Made by a program: the position numbers and the translations under genes. A DNA stretch of 64,000 nucleotides from Circinella umbellata (Eukaryota; Mucoromycota; Mucoromycetes; Mucorales; Lichtheimiaceae), in assembly GCA_025093555.1 (NCBI GenBank), contig JAIWNF010000001.1, forward strand, positions 1,898,663 to 1,962,662, given 5' to 3'. The notes under the pieces were generated by a model. It was not told the DNA's origin. It did not search any database and saw nothing but the letters and a program-made list of their open reading frames with translations. Below, piece after piece: positions 12,103 to 24,057 of the stretch (its first letter is position 1; each line of letters starts with the position of its first letter).

Positions 12103-13756
12103 ATGTCGTGCTTTTGTTGTAATTGTTTCTCGTCGTCTAAACGACATAACCAACTATCACTCGAACCAGAAGAAGAACCTAATGTCTTTGATTTAACTTG
12201 GCGAAATTATCTTTTACCAACATCATGTTGTTGCATTCCAAATATTTTTAAACGAAATCAACGTATACGACTTGACGATGACGATGATATTATCGACGAC
12301 GAATTATTTATCTCACCACACGACCAGCAGCCACACTTTTTTAATAACGACAGTAATAATAATCGATATCATGGCCGCGCTGTACGTGGATATCTTGATG
12401 ATCCAAGAGACTGGGAATTTGACTCCATGTTAGCAGAAGGAGGAGAATTCCCACCAGCAGGATTTGTGACGAGAAATCCATTTGGCCGAAAAAATAGTAA
12501 CAAGAAAAAAAGAAAACACAGAAAACACAACCAACATAATAATTATCCAAGAGTTATTCAACAGCATGATGCTGACCAAGAAATATTTTCCGAAGAAATT
12601 CAAGATGCAGAGTTTTTAGGTGATGATCAAATTGCTCACCTTGCTTATGACCGTTCTAAGGTAAATTAGATTTGTATCTACATGTAATAAAGTACACGTG
12701 TATGTAGGAACGAATTAAAATAAACGATGGTCTAAATTCCAGGATGAGTAAAAATACTAAATATGTTATGTGTATGTACAAAAATAGAATATGGATCCGT
12801 ATGGTGAAGAAGGGTATATCGATTCAACCTATGGTAGACCTCTTTCCCAAGAAATGCAACCACCGCCAACACAAAAAGAATTTTATGCTCCCCGGACCAT
12901 GCCTTCATATTACTTTGTTGATCAGGAGGATAACGAAGGTTCCTATGAGGATCAACAACATGATAATAATAAAGGAAACATAGTAGTAGAAGAGCATGAA
13001 TATTATCAACAAAGAGAACAAGAACAACGAGAACATCAACAACAAAACGAAGCATCATCTTCAACAGCACCTGTCGTAACAACTGTAGCGGAACAAGCTC
13101 AAGATTTGTTAAGTGAACGATTGGATGATCTGACAGATAAATTGATTTATATTCGAAAAAACATGATAGATATGAATAATAAAAAAGAACAAGAATCAGA
13201 TAATACAACCCTTCGTACGATGAACAAAAAAAATGACGACCACAATGACGACCAAAACGATAATGATAGTATAAAAAAAGGACCTGAATCAGACAAGTAA
13301 GGAACAAACAACGAGTAAAACAAAGAGTGTAATAAAAAAAAACTGATTGTTCACATTTAAAAAATCATGTTAATTTTGGGTTTTGTTAGAACAGCATCTG
13401 ATATGGATTCAATCGCATCCGAAGCACTAAATGAATATGAACAACCAGATGACGACGATGATGAACATGAAAGACGACGACGTTCAGCTGCTTCACAGTA
13501 CAAGTTTCCTTTTAGTGGTGGCGATTCTCCTCCATTTGGTTCCGACCATCATCCATTTTCTTATTTTACGGAACATAATAACAACAACAATAATAATAAC
13601 AATAACAATAAACACAAACATACTGCTTCTTCTTCATCATTAGCATCATCATATTCTCGACGCCATTCGGCTCTTGTGGATGATGATAATAATAATACCC
13701 CCGGTCTCACCATTCGTGGCGTCTTGGATTTTGGCAAGAAATGGTTAGGTTCCTAA
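12103..13756 (+). CDS. Unrecognised acidic/Asn-rich protein with Cys-clustered N-terminus
   Basis: Exons: 12103-12660, 12788-13296 and 13390-13756; 1434 nt, 477 aa. I do not recognise the family. The N-terminus carries Cys3, Cys5, Cys6 and Cys8 (MSCFCCNCF), and a second cluster Cys42-44 follows LLPTS. Such clusters suit S-palmitoylation or metal binding; this is inference. Next come an Asp-rich stretch, the ordered-looking segment DPRDWEFDSMLAEGGEFPPAGFVTRN, a basic Lys/Arg/His stretch (a possible NLS), an acidic and Gln-rich middle with a predicted helix around AQDLLSERLDDLTDKLIYIRK, a poly-Asn tract and a C-terminal GLTIRGVLDFGKKWLGS helix. No transmembrane segment is seen. The start is the first ATG in this frame; the ATG at 12090 terminates at once. 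Confidence 0.7.
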
Positions 13757-15644
13757 TACCCTGTTTTTCATTATTATTATTATTAACTACTACTTTATAC
13801 TTTATCATTTTTTTTTCTTGATAACAAACAACAACAATCTTTTCCTTATTCTCTCGTAAACTCCTACTAGATTATATTTTTTTTATTATGTGATGTACTT
13901 TTTATTGTAACAATTTAACTCATTCTTCCCCCCCCTTTCTCACTATCTTTCTCTCTCAATTGTATGTAATATTCTTTTTCCCTTTTATTCTTTTTTCCAC
14001 TTAAAGTGTTGTATGAAAAAATTACAATATATAAATATATATAAATAAGTCTATTCTTTTTCTTGTCTCATCGAAATCTTTTTTCTTTAATAAAAAAAGA
14101 AAGGTCAATATCTGTTTTTGTACAATGCAAGGATTATATAACTATAAATTATATAGGTACAGTAGTGAGTTTGTTAAACCACGTGGATTCAACAAAAATG
14201 CTAATTCAGTTTTCCCGTGTAGTAAATTTACTTAGTCATGATGCAGAAAACAAAGTGCAAAAAAAAGAGAAATCTACAGGGTCATGATAAGCAATTGAAA
14301 AAATAAACATATATATACATATATTGATTAGTTGTTTGTTTTTAATTGTGGTACGATGCTATAAGCCCCTCTTATTTGCTTTTGTTTTTTGTTCTTAATA
14401 TGTGGAACGAGATTATGAAAGATGTGATATTCAAGATGAAATAATAAAAATGGGATGATTTTCTTTCCTGAATAACTTTGTCAAAAATTTAGTCAGATAT
14501 ATTTTTACGGATAAACTTGTTTACGTAAAGAATATACATAGCAACTATATATATAATTGCCTCATCCGAAAATAAAATAGACAGAAGAATACTTAAATAT
14601 ACTACACTAGCACATAATCTAATAATAAGTACAATATATGACTGCGAGCCTCTTTTTTATTGACATATCGACATTCGTCGCTTGTATAATAATGTATTCT
14701 CAATGATAGTACACAAATAGTTGTCACCTTGGTTGCATACTTCAATAAATATATATCCAAGTAGTTGGACCATATGATATTTTGGAAAGTAAAAGGAAAC
14801 TGGTTTTTTTTTTTTTTTTTTTACATTGTATCTTTGCGTTTACAGTGCGTCATCTTTTGTTAATATCTATTTTAGGATTTAACTCTTGATGTTCTTTTTT
14901 CTCCATCTTACCAAGTAACAAAGAGCGTTTTAGCAGAGTTGACAATAGAGGTGAGTGCTAATAATTGCTATCTATATATCTAGAATAAGAGATAATGTGT
15001 AAATATATGAAAAACTATCATTTTTCCAGTTCATCGATTCTGCACTAATTTTAAGGCTTTTACTGGTTTATTGTATATTAAGCCTACATATTAAAAAAAA
15101 CTAGCAGCAGCCAATATTCATTGCTTATCCATTTTACGTGCTGATTGATCATACAACACGTCGATAAATGTGAAAGTATGTCAAAAACATTTTATATTAT
15201 ACTTTTGAGTCTATTATTTTTCTCTAGTATTATCGGTTGCTTTATTCTTTTGAGAAAACATGATTATTATTAGAAATATTAGTTTGCTGGTATTTCTTCA
15301 AATATTGGAATAAATGCTTCGTTACGAAAAAAAAGTCGAAAATAAACAATAACAAAAAGAAAAAATAATGTCCATCATTTTGTAAAACCAAAATAAACAA
15401 TAATAGTTATTTAACAAAAAAAACAAGGAAGCTTTTTTTAATATGAATAAAGGTGATTATGCCAATATAAAAATGAACAATAAAAATAATCGTAATGTAA
15501 TACTATTGCTACGTTATTACTAAAAATATGATGAAATCATGTTAAAAGAGGAGTAACAAGAATGAAAAAAAAAGAAGATACTATATGATGATAGATAAAA
15601 TCTATGTAATAGTGAGGTAAAGCACTAACACAGGGTTGTGATAT
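13757..15644. other. Convergent intergenic region
   Basis: About 1.9 kb between the converging Cys-rich gene and the small secreted-protein gene. It contains T-rich 3'-UTR-like sequence to about 14050 and a poly-T run near 14803-14822. The open frame at 14063-14287 has no recognisable features. I see no gene. Confidence 0.55.
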
Positions 15645-15976
15645 TTAATCTTGGTTAGAATGAATATTTGTTACGCAGTTCTTTTGGTTGTTCGAAAGAA
15701 CACCACCTGCGAGGAGTCCGTTGAGCTATAAAATTTATTCAGTAAAGAATTAGTATAATATATATATATATATATATATATATTGATATATAACAAAAAA
15801 AAACTTACAAGGCCACCCATTTCTTCGTTGTTACAGCCTTCAACTTCGATGTTAGAACTATCGTCACCCTCATAATTATGCTGACCATAGCCATGGTGGC
15901 CACTATTGTGGGGAAGAGCAACTACGGCAACAGAAAACAAGGCAACGAAAGCAGCGGCAACTTCAATGAACTTCAT
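15645..15976 (-). CDS. Small secreted His/Gly-rich protein, 82 aa
   Basis: Exons on the minus strand: 15976-15809 and 15725-15645; 249 nt, 82 aa. A textbook signal peptide (MKFIEVAAAFVALFSVAVVA) is followed by LPHNSGHHGYGQHNYEGDD, an acidic NIEVEGCNNEE segment, a short hydrophobic LLNGLLAGGVL stretch and a tail with a second Cys (QKNCVTNIHSN). The two Cys could form one disulfide. The His/Gly/Tyr patch could bind metal or wall polymers, but no family is recognised. The intron contains a TA microsatellite and splices in phase 0 between CTT and CTC. Upstream on the minus strand there is a TATAAAAAGA box at about 16081-16090, roughly 105-115 nt before the ATG, which supports a genuine promoter. 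Size and secretion signal suit an effector-like or wall-associated peptide. Confidence 0.75.
15757..15783. repeat. (TA)n microsatellite in the intron of the secreted-protein gene
   Basis: About 26 nt of uninterrupted TA dinucleotides within the 83-nt intron. It is likely length-polymorphic. Confidence 0.8.
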
Positions 15977-16967
15977 GATTGATAAATAAGAGGCTTGTTA
16001 CTTGTTATTAAGTAGTATAAGTGGAAGTAGAGAGAAAGTTAGAAGAGATGATATCGAAATTGAAATCTGTAATAAGCCGTCTTTTTATATCTTTTTTTTC
16101 CTCGTACGTAATTGACATATTTTGTTGTATCAACCTAACGTTAACTTGTATCGCATACTCATTGTCAGCTATGCCTACAACCTGTTTTTTTTAGTCGCTC
16201 GACTTTCCTAATTAGTAGTAGCTATTATATTTTCGTCTATATATTAAAGTAAGTAATCTGAGGTTTTTTAAAGTATGTACTAAGTCTATGATTTAATATA
16301 TGCGAAGTATTCTAACTTTCCGCTACATAATGACAGCATGTTTCCACCACCCCTTACTGAAAATTCCTTCCGTTCAAAATAAAATTTGTATTATAGCATA
16401 TAAGTATTTCTCTTTTATTATTATTTATTTTTGTCCTTTTCTTATAAAAAAAAAATAATTGAAAAGCATATCATTATAATAATAGACATTCATGGTCATT
16501 AGTTTACGATCATTTCTAACTCACTTCAAATTTTGAAAGTACCAATATTTAAGAAATACGATGAGTATAATTTCACACTCATTAATATGACAGATGTCAA
16601 AATATTTTACTTGTTTGTTTGTTTGTTTATAAATGTTAAATTGAAACTAAAATCTTTTTATAGTAATCATTCTTTATGATTAGGAATGAATAATCCAGTA
16701 CAGCCCATTCGGTTTGTTTGTTTTTTTCAGGGTAATAAAAACAGACCTATCTACCGGATTTCCAAAGACTTTTACTACTCAATCCATTTATAATCCTGAG
16801 TCTGGGCTATTATTATACCTCAACCAACCTGTTTTGTTTATTTGTTTTTATTTATTTTTGTTTGCTGATAAATCAATGCACGACAATAATAATTCCCAAA
16901 TGATTATTATAGGTTTTCTTTTTTTTTATATATCTTCTTTAAGAATAAAAGAGCAACCATTATTTCT

Positions 16968-17084
16968 ATGAATAAAACGGAACTGAACATGCGGATAGAA
17001 ACATGGATCGTGGCTCTCATTGCTGCAGGGATAACAGCGATAGAGTTAATAGTATCACTGTTGCTGAATTTGTTCAGCATTTGA
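16968..17084 (+). other. Doubtful 38-codon ORF with one predicted membrane helix
   Basis: The ORF starts MNKTELNMRIETW, continues as a 20-residue hydrophobic helix (IVALIAAGITAIELIVSLLL) and ends NLFSI. Its composition is more protein-like than the surrounding noise. An open frame just upstream (16714-16971) contains TDLSTGFPKTFTTQSIYNPES, so this could be the terminal exon of a decayed gene. No family match is claimed. Confidence 0.25.
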
Positions 17085-18697
17085 TAAATTTTGTTTAAAT
17101 GAAACTATGCTTTGTATGCTTCCATGCAACCTGTTGTATATGCTGCATTTTGGCGACCATTGTTTCCGATGGTTCCTAATTACTAAAATTAGTAAAAAGT
17201 ACCAAAGCAACGGACAGAACCAATGACAAATCCCTTTATTCTCAATGGATCACGACTAGAAAGATTTATTTTGGATGATTCTTATTTTTCATTAATGATG
17301 CGCAAAGTTTTTTAGAGGAAGTGTGTTTAATTTTTCACACTATAAAGAAAAGAACCATACAAGCGGTACCAAAAGAAAATAATGATTTTAATTTAATTCA
17401 TTTGTAAAAAAAAAAAAAAAAAAAAAAGAAAGAAAAAATTGCATAGATGATAACAAATTAACCTTTATCGGGTTATTCATTTTTGTTACTGACGATACTA
17501 ATCACCCTTTTACGCATTTACAGCATCATAGAGCTAGACCTATTAAAAGATACCTCTTCCAACAAGATTCTTACTTCCAGTACTTTGTTAGATTCGTGTC
17601 CATTTGATATTGCCGGACTTGACACGAGTCTCTAAATATTTGATTCGCTTTATACTAAGAATGAGAATAAGACTTTGTGCAATAATCCATCCCAAAACAT
17701 TCACTTTAGTAAGAACATAATTTTTTAGACAACAATTCCTTGATCTATTTAGCCAATTGTTTGCTTTTATTAAAATCCTCGGGTTCAAAACGTGGCAAAT
17801 TACAACAAGAATCGTTCGTTCCTAATCTGATCTGCAGGTTTCGTTGCGTCTGTAAACATGGTAAGATGCGAACATGAACTATATAGTGTCATTGTTAGAG
17901 CAACTATAAATATACCCTTCTCCATCCATATTAGGGTGTTATTAATATGTATACTTACTAGCAAAAACAACAGATATACAAGCCCCCTGACAAGTTCCAG
18001 TACATTATTGGTCTCGATTTATTCAAACTTTATTGAGAATATTCTCATTGTAATGTGGAAAAAAAAGACATATTTAAAGTTATGCGCATTCAATTTTTTT
18101 TTTTTTCGCTTCGGGAGAATTTATTATTTCATAGAGCTATTAAACTAAAAAAAAATCTAAAATAGTATAATTTTTGCTTTTGTTTATTTCACTCGCACTC
18201 TGCACTGATTGGGTGGATTTTTTTTTATGCCAACAGATTGCTATTGCAACTACCAATGTCTCGACCTTGATAGACTCTTCAATAAATATATTACTAGAGC
18301 ATGTATTTACATGTATACACTGATAACAGATAAAAAAAAACATTCCACTATTTATAGTTACGTTATTAGCATTGATAATATAATTGGGAGGATTAGAAAA
18401 TACGGAATGCAAGCAGCCATAATATAAAAATTGAGCGTTACGTTACCTTATCAATTGATGCCTATAAAATAAATTGACTGTACCCAACAACACATCAAAT
18501 TGTTCTGGACTTTTGTCGCATGGCTCACAAACATATTTAGATTTTTTCATGGAAACTGAGACTCTATCTTTACACAAACGTTCGAAAAGTTTTCCGCAAA
18601 AGAATGTTTGAACACAATGAACTTTCGATACTTTATATAAAAGTGTTTGTCACAAACTTAAGTAATAAATGTCGGTAGTAGCACAAAACGGTCTCTC

Positions 18698-18750
18698 ATA
18701 TAGGGTATTGTGTTAGTAGAGTAAAAACCCCCCAACTAAAAACCCTATAT
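18698..18750. repeat. 9-bp inverted repeat flanking a C-rich 35-nt spacer
   Basis: ATATAGGGT at 18698-18706 and its exact complement ACCCTATAT at 18742-18750. The spacer includes AAAAACCCCCC. It may be a small hairpin or a relic; no function is evident. Confidence 0.45.
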
Positions 18751-19924
18751 ATTAATAGCAATGGATAATTTACATTAAACAATATAGCAGACAATTTACG
18801 ACATTTGCCTAAGCTCAAATATAAGTTTCAAAACCCCAAATCTTTATTGCTTATCATCTTACTTGCTTTAAAATTCATTTGTTTTATAGCTATAATATTT
18901 ATATTATATTGAGGTTATTAAAACATTGGATGAATGCTACATACATCTTATTTCTCAAATTGCTTAGTCTAAAGTGGTAAGATGTATATTTTGAGCCATA
19001 TAAAAATACATCCATGTGAAAAAAGCCATTATAAACATGGTAATTTCATAAATAAAATGAAATAGCCAATTATAAAAACATTGCATAAGTACAATATTGT
19101 TGAAAAATGATTTTATGGGTATAGAAGCAGATAAAATTGCTACGTATAAGATTTGCTTCTCTCTTCATATGCCTAACCAAGGAATTAAACCAATAGCTCA
19201 CAACTTATTACATTACTTTTAGATAACTAGCAAATATGAAAAAAAATGTGAGCTGTTTTTCAACTATTATTTATTTAAGCTAGTATATTATTTCTAATAT
19301 AATATGTCTTTTAATGATTTTTATTAATAGTATTGCGTATTCGTTGTGCACTAATTTACTAATACATAATACCATTATAATCTTAGACAAGTAGTAATAG
19401 TGTCCAAGCTAAGCAAAAGAGGGGGGAAATTTTCATCCATACAAGAGCGGAAAGTTGTCAAAGAATACAAATAATAAAAAAAATGTCAACGTACATAATT
19501 ATAGCGTGTTAATGTGGTTATGAGGATATTTGACCACGTGATTTTGAAGTCTCTGCACTCATTGATTGTCTGGCTACATCCCTATATAAATAGTTGTTTT
19601 TCAATATTTATGTGTATTTAAGCGTTCAATGTGTGATTGGAGTGCTTTGTATAAAGATATAGAATAAAGAAGAAACAATACACCCATGTAATTTTATTTG
19701 AATAATAGATATAATGAAATAGAATAGAAATTTGGGTGGTCGTCTGGGAGTCCTTATATTCAAGAATATTACATCACTGAATCCACAAGAGAGAAATCTT
19801 ATAATGACTTTATGCTTGAAGAAAATTATTGTCAGGTAAATTTAATTGCTAAAAGACTAAAAGACTTAAAAGGTAAAGATAGAACTAAAGTACTTTGATT
19901 GTGGGATATTTATATTATTAGCAA

Positions 19925-19990
19925 TGCCTGAAATACGGCATTGCTTTGCCTGGAGTAAGATATTGCTCTGCCAGAAATATGGCATTGCGT
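19925..19990. repeat. Three tandem 22-bp repeats with internal dyad symmetry
   Basis: Units start at 19925, 19947 and 19969. Unit cores are TGCCTGAAATACGGCATTGC, TGCCTGGAGTAAGATATTGC and TGCCAGAAATATGGCATTGC. In the outer units, GCC and GGC are near-palindromic around an 8-nt centre; the first unit with its 5' flank forms an 8-bp stem (GCAATGCC/GGCATTGC). GC content is higher than in the flanks. Confidence 0.7.
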
Positions 19991-22900
19991 GAGCCAAAAA
20001 GATTACGTATGACACTTGTTTGTGACGCGGTAATAATAATAATAATAATTGTTAATATAAAAATGTTTTCAATTTTTATACGTTAGACAGTATGACAATA
20101 AGTTAGATTATATAGCTAGACTATTCTTCAACTGAACATTGTGAACTGCCCTCATTGAATAATATTAAACCACTAATAGCATATGTCAAGTAGAATTAAT
20201 TAGAAGGAATTGTATAAGTAACCGCCAGTAATCGCAATCACATATGTGGGCCGTGTTGACCTCGTGAAAGGGATGTAGTTGACCTTTTTTTAACCAATTA
20301 ATAAAAAAAGAAATATGTTTGGTGTATGAATTGAACAAGGTATATTTTTAAGCGACCGAGGATAAGAAGACCAAAAGAATTAAGTCTCTAAAATTAATAT
20401 CACTTTTTTTCGAAAATTAAAGCAGCAATGTTAAATTATATTATATTCATTGTTAAAACTGTCTCAGGTTTTATTGTAGGCAAAAAAAAAATCAGTCATA
20501 TCCATTATTATCAATATTACCTGACGTCTTTAAAATAATAAATAAAGAACGTAAAAAGACTACTACAATCTAATACAAGGTATCGATGAGCCCATCAAAA
20601 TATAAACTGCTGTTGAGCAACTCCACTTGCATTTCACAATCTATTTAGCTAATGAATTTTATTCCTTCCTGTTTTTTTTTTCATTGCAGTCTTTAAAATT
20701 TTACTATATATAATTTAACCTGCAAAATTGTAATATATATATTAATATATAACATACAATGTATTTATTCAATTTAATGTAATGAATTCAAAAAACAACT
20801 CCGTAAATTGGTCGCCGTGACATCTAATACGCATTACTAGTTGTACAGGCTCTTGAGGTTCTATATAGCAAGAGTATATACACTAAGCAACACTATTCCT
20901 AAACAGCGCACTGCAAAATAATATTTGAATTCCCAAGTAAAAAAAGCTATTGTGTATTTTTATATTCTGAATCAGAAGTGGGTGTAGAAGAGACTGTTTA
21001 TAACAAAAACATACTTTAGAAAAGAAATAACTAATTATAAGGATACAAAGTAACTGAAAGACAGAAATTTTCCAAACATAACCCTATTAGTATCCTATTA
21101 ATAAAAGAGCTCCATGCTAAACACATATAAAAAGCATATCAACCAAACAATTATAAAATTGAAGGAGCACACATATACATTGTGTTAACATGCTCAGAAA
21201 CAAAGATGACCTGAAACAGTAGCACCATATCATCTTTTGTCATAAATTAGCATTGTTTCTTGATGCTATATGTTTTATACTCTTTATCGTCTAAACCATC
21301 GATAACACACATTTTAGCATTGACAATCCTTTTTTTTTGTAAAGATATATTTAATTGGATGCTAGAAGTGGTTCTGTGCCAAAAAGGTTTAAATGCTCGC
21401 ACTTTCAGGTAAGCAGTGGATTATTTACGACATTATATATCATATGTACATATTCATGCAAATACTAAATATAATGGCTCTCTTTACACTGTTATCGGGC
21501 AAACACAAGTATTGATTTGCAAACAATCATTGTCGGAATCAGTCATTAATCCGAAGCACGCCAGAATTTTGATACTCAGAACACAACCAAAATATCGATT
21601 TTGAACGATACGTTATCATCAATGGAAAAAGAACAATTTATTATATTTATAAAGACCCTATGAGTGATACTTTTACTAGAATAGTGATTACAAACAATCG
21701 AGGTGTCAAAATGTCTCTATGTACGTATTTTGGTTGCTATACTTTTAAAAATAATAATTAAACCGTATATGGCTTCTACTTCTGACAAATCAACTCTAGT
21801 TACCACGACCAGTATCAAACGGCCTAAAGCGAAAATCTCGCAAAGGAAATGATAACCCATTGTACATTACACCCTTTCTTAAATATAGTACCCGTTTATA
21901 AAAATGTAGTAACTTTTAGTTATTATTCTTATACATAATCAATATATTTCATTCCATTAGCATCTTAAGCTCTATCATACATTCATACTATCATAATCTT
22001 TACTAATATAAAGAACGTTATGTATCATACCGAATTCTGACTCTTATTTGTTTGACCTATTTACTCCAATTCCCCACATTTAATAAGAAAGAGAATCTAG
22101 AAACATAGAGTACTGTGACAAGTACAATCAAAGAATAACAGAAAAGCATATCAAAATCATTTAGTACGTATCTATGACGGAATGGATAAATTTTCATGCT
22201 ACTAGTATGTTCTCCCTTCGCAAAGGTGGATAAGACATTATATCGATAGCCTAATTTTACATTAAAATAGTGAAAGAGAAGTCATAGTTCATCTAATAAA
22301 CGCTTTATCACCGTTATTTAAAAGACCTATACAGCTTTTATTTGATTATAGAAAATAAGAGTGAGTGATCATATGAAACTGGGCCGAAATTGTGTCAACT
22401 GAGCGATCGAGGTAATTTTTGTAGCTTTTTCATGGTATGTATACGTATTTACCAAGGTGCTTTTGTTGTGTAAAAGAGCTGCTCCTGCTACACTCAAAAT
22501 AACATTATAAATTAATAAATGCATTGGTATTGACTTTGTTTAAACAACCAGTATATTATTTATATAAGTATAATTGCATTATTTAAATGCGGTCAAAAAA
22601 AACTCCCTGATGGTCGGCCTTTTTTCTTTCCTTTTTTGTATGTGCTTAGTTGACAGGATTCTCTTTCAACACCATAACTTTGAATTTCTGTAAGTTCAGA
22701 TATTCTATACTAGTTTTATGTTACTATAAATTTTTGACCAATGTCAATTATGCAGTTATGGGGTTATAAGTACTATACATTTGATGAAGATTTATCTTGA
22801 CAAATAAAGAAGCTGAACAAATGGGGTCACTATGTGTATTTTACATCTTATTTCCTATATCCATATTACTACCTTATATATATATAAGGCTAGGGTTTGC

Positions 22901-24057
22901 TTGACAAAACTTGATACGACTATCCCATGCATTGTTATTTTAAAAGCATATAAAAGATAAAGAAGCTTGGTCATAATAATCTTCTATACGCCAAATTATA
23001 ATCCACTATGTGCCTAGTAAACTCCAACGTCAAAATGAAAAAAATACCGAGCCAAGTAAAAGAATAAAAAAAAACTCAGCATAAATCGGTTGCGAAATCA
23101 ACCTAAAGAACAATAACTTCTAGCTGTTGATTAATAGAGTATGTATAATATGAATGTGGTGTGTGTAGTGTGAGGTATTCATATATAACAAATTTAAAGC
23201 AAACGATTGAGAAAAGATGTGATGTACACAACAATAAACAAAAAATATCACCAGTATTTATGTAAAATGGAAATGGGTTGTTGTTCTTTTATAATTTGAA
23301 GAACTCCCAAACTCCACTAATCACACAATAAAAAAAAAGTACTTTCCAAATTATCCATGTGTCAGTGTAACCTTTCTTTTTGTAAGCTTCTTCTTCCCGC
23401 GGAGTCGGTAAGGCAAATAAAGACCCCTGAACTGCATAAAAGAAGGGGGGGTTGGTTTTTATTAGATAAGTTTGCGGGAATAAATACAAACCTTGAATTA
23501 AAAATAAACGGGGAAAATAAAAATGTAGAATTTTATTGTTTGTTATCCGAATTACAGAAAAAGAACACCTTTTTCTTTTATTTCTACAATAAATCATGTC
23601 ATGTTAGTAAAATGAAAACAAAAAAACCGGTATAATGTCAACTGGATGTGGGGGGGATTAGTATTTTAAACACAAAAGATCTACCAATCCAATTCATTTT
23701 CACCTGTTTAAGTTAAAGGTATCAAAAGCTATTTCCGCGGGAGTGATGGGAGTTGTATACTTAATGGCCACATCTGGGGACATTTGTTTTGATTGGTGCA
23801 TTAGATCCAAGATTCCAAATAAAGAAAACTTACCTGCATTAAACATTAAGAGTAAAAAAAAAGCCCAACATCTTTTTTTTTTTTTTCAAACAAATAAATA
23901 CACACACACCAACTGCAATTAATCTAATTTCTTTTTCCCTTGCTTTTTCTTTCACTTCTTTTTCTTCTCTATAATATACAACCACAATAACAGTAACATT
24001 TCAACTTGAACGATTCTTTCTATCTATCTCTGTTTATCATTTATAATATAATATAAT

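Larger units (their letters stand above)
15977..24057. other. 8-kb gene desert with small repeats
   Basis: No open frame here has convincing family resemblance on either strand. The exception to note is the doubtful 38-codon ORF listed separately. Base composition stays AT-rich with scattered A and T runs. Two short repeat structures occur at 18698-18750 and 19925-19990. A TATAAATAG box at about 19584 stands without a downstream gene and could be a solo-LTR remnant. The last 100 nt before 24058 resemble a normal pyrimidine-rich 5' UTR. Confidence 0.5.

Noticed and set aside
19540..20060. Possible solo LTR with TATAAATAG
   Set aside because: No terminal TG...CA pair, target duplication or second copy could be found by eye.
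20225..20290. GCCAGTAATCGCAA resembling the 3' part of small-subunit rRNA
   Set aside because: Only about a dozen bases match and the following sequence diverges at once.
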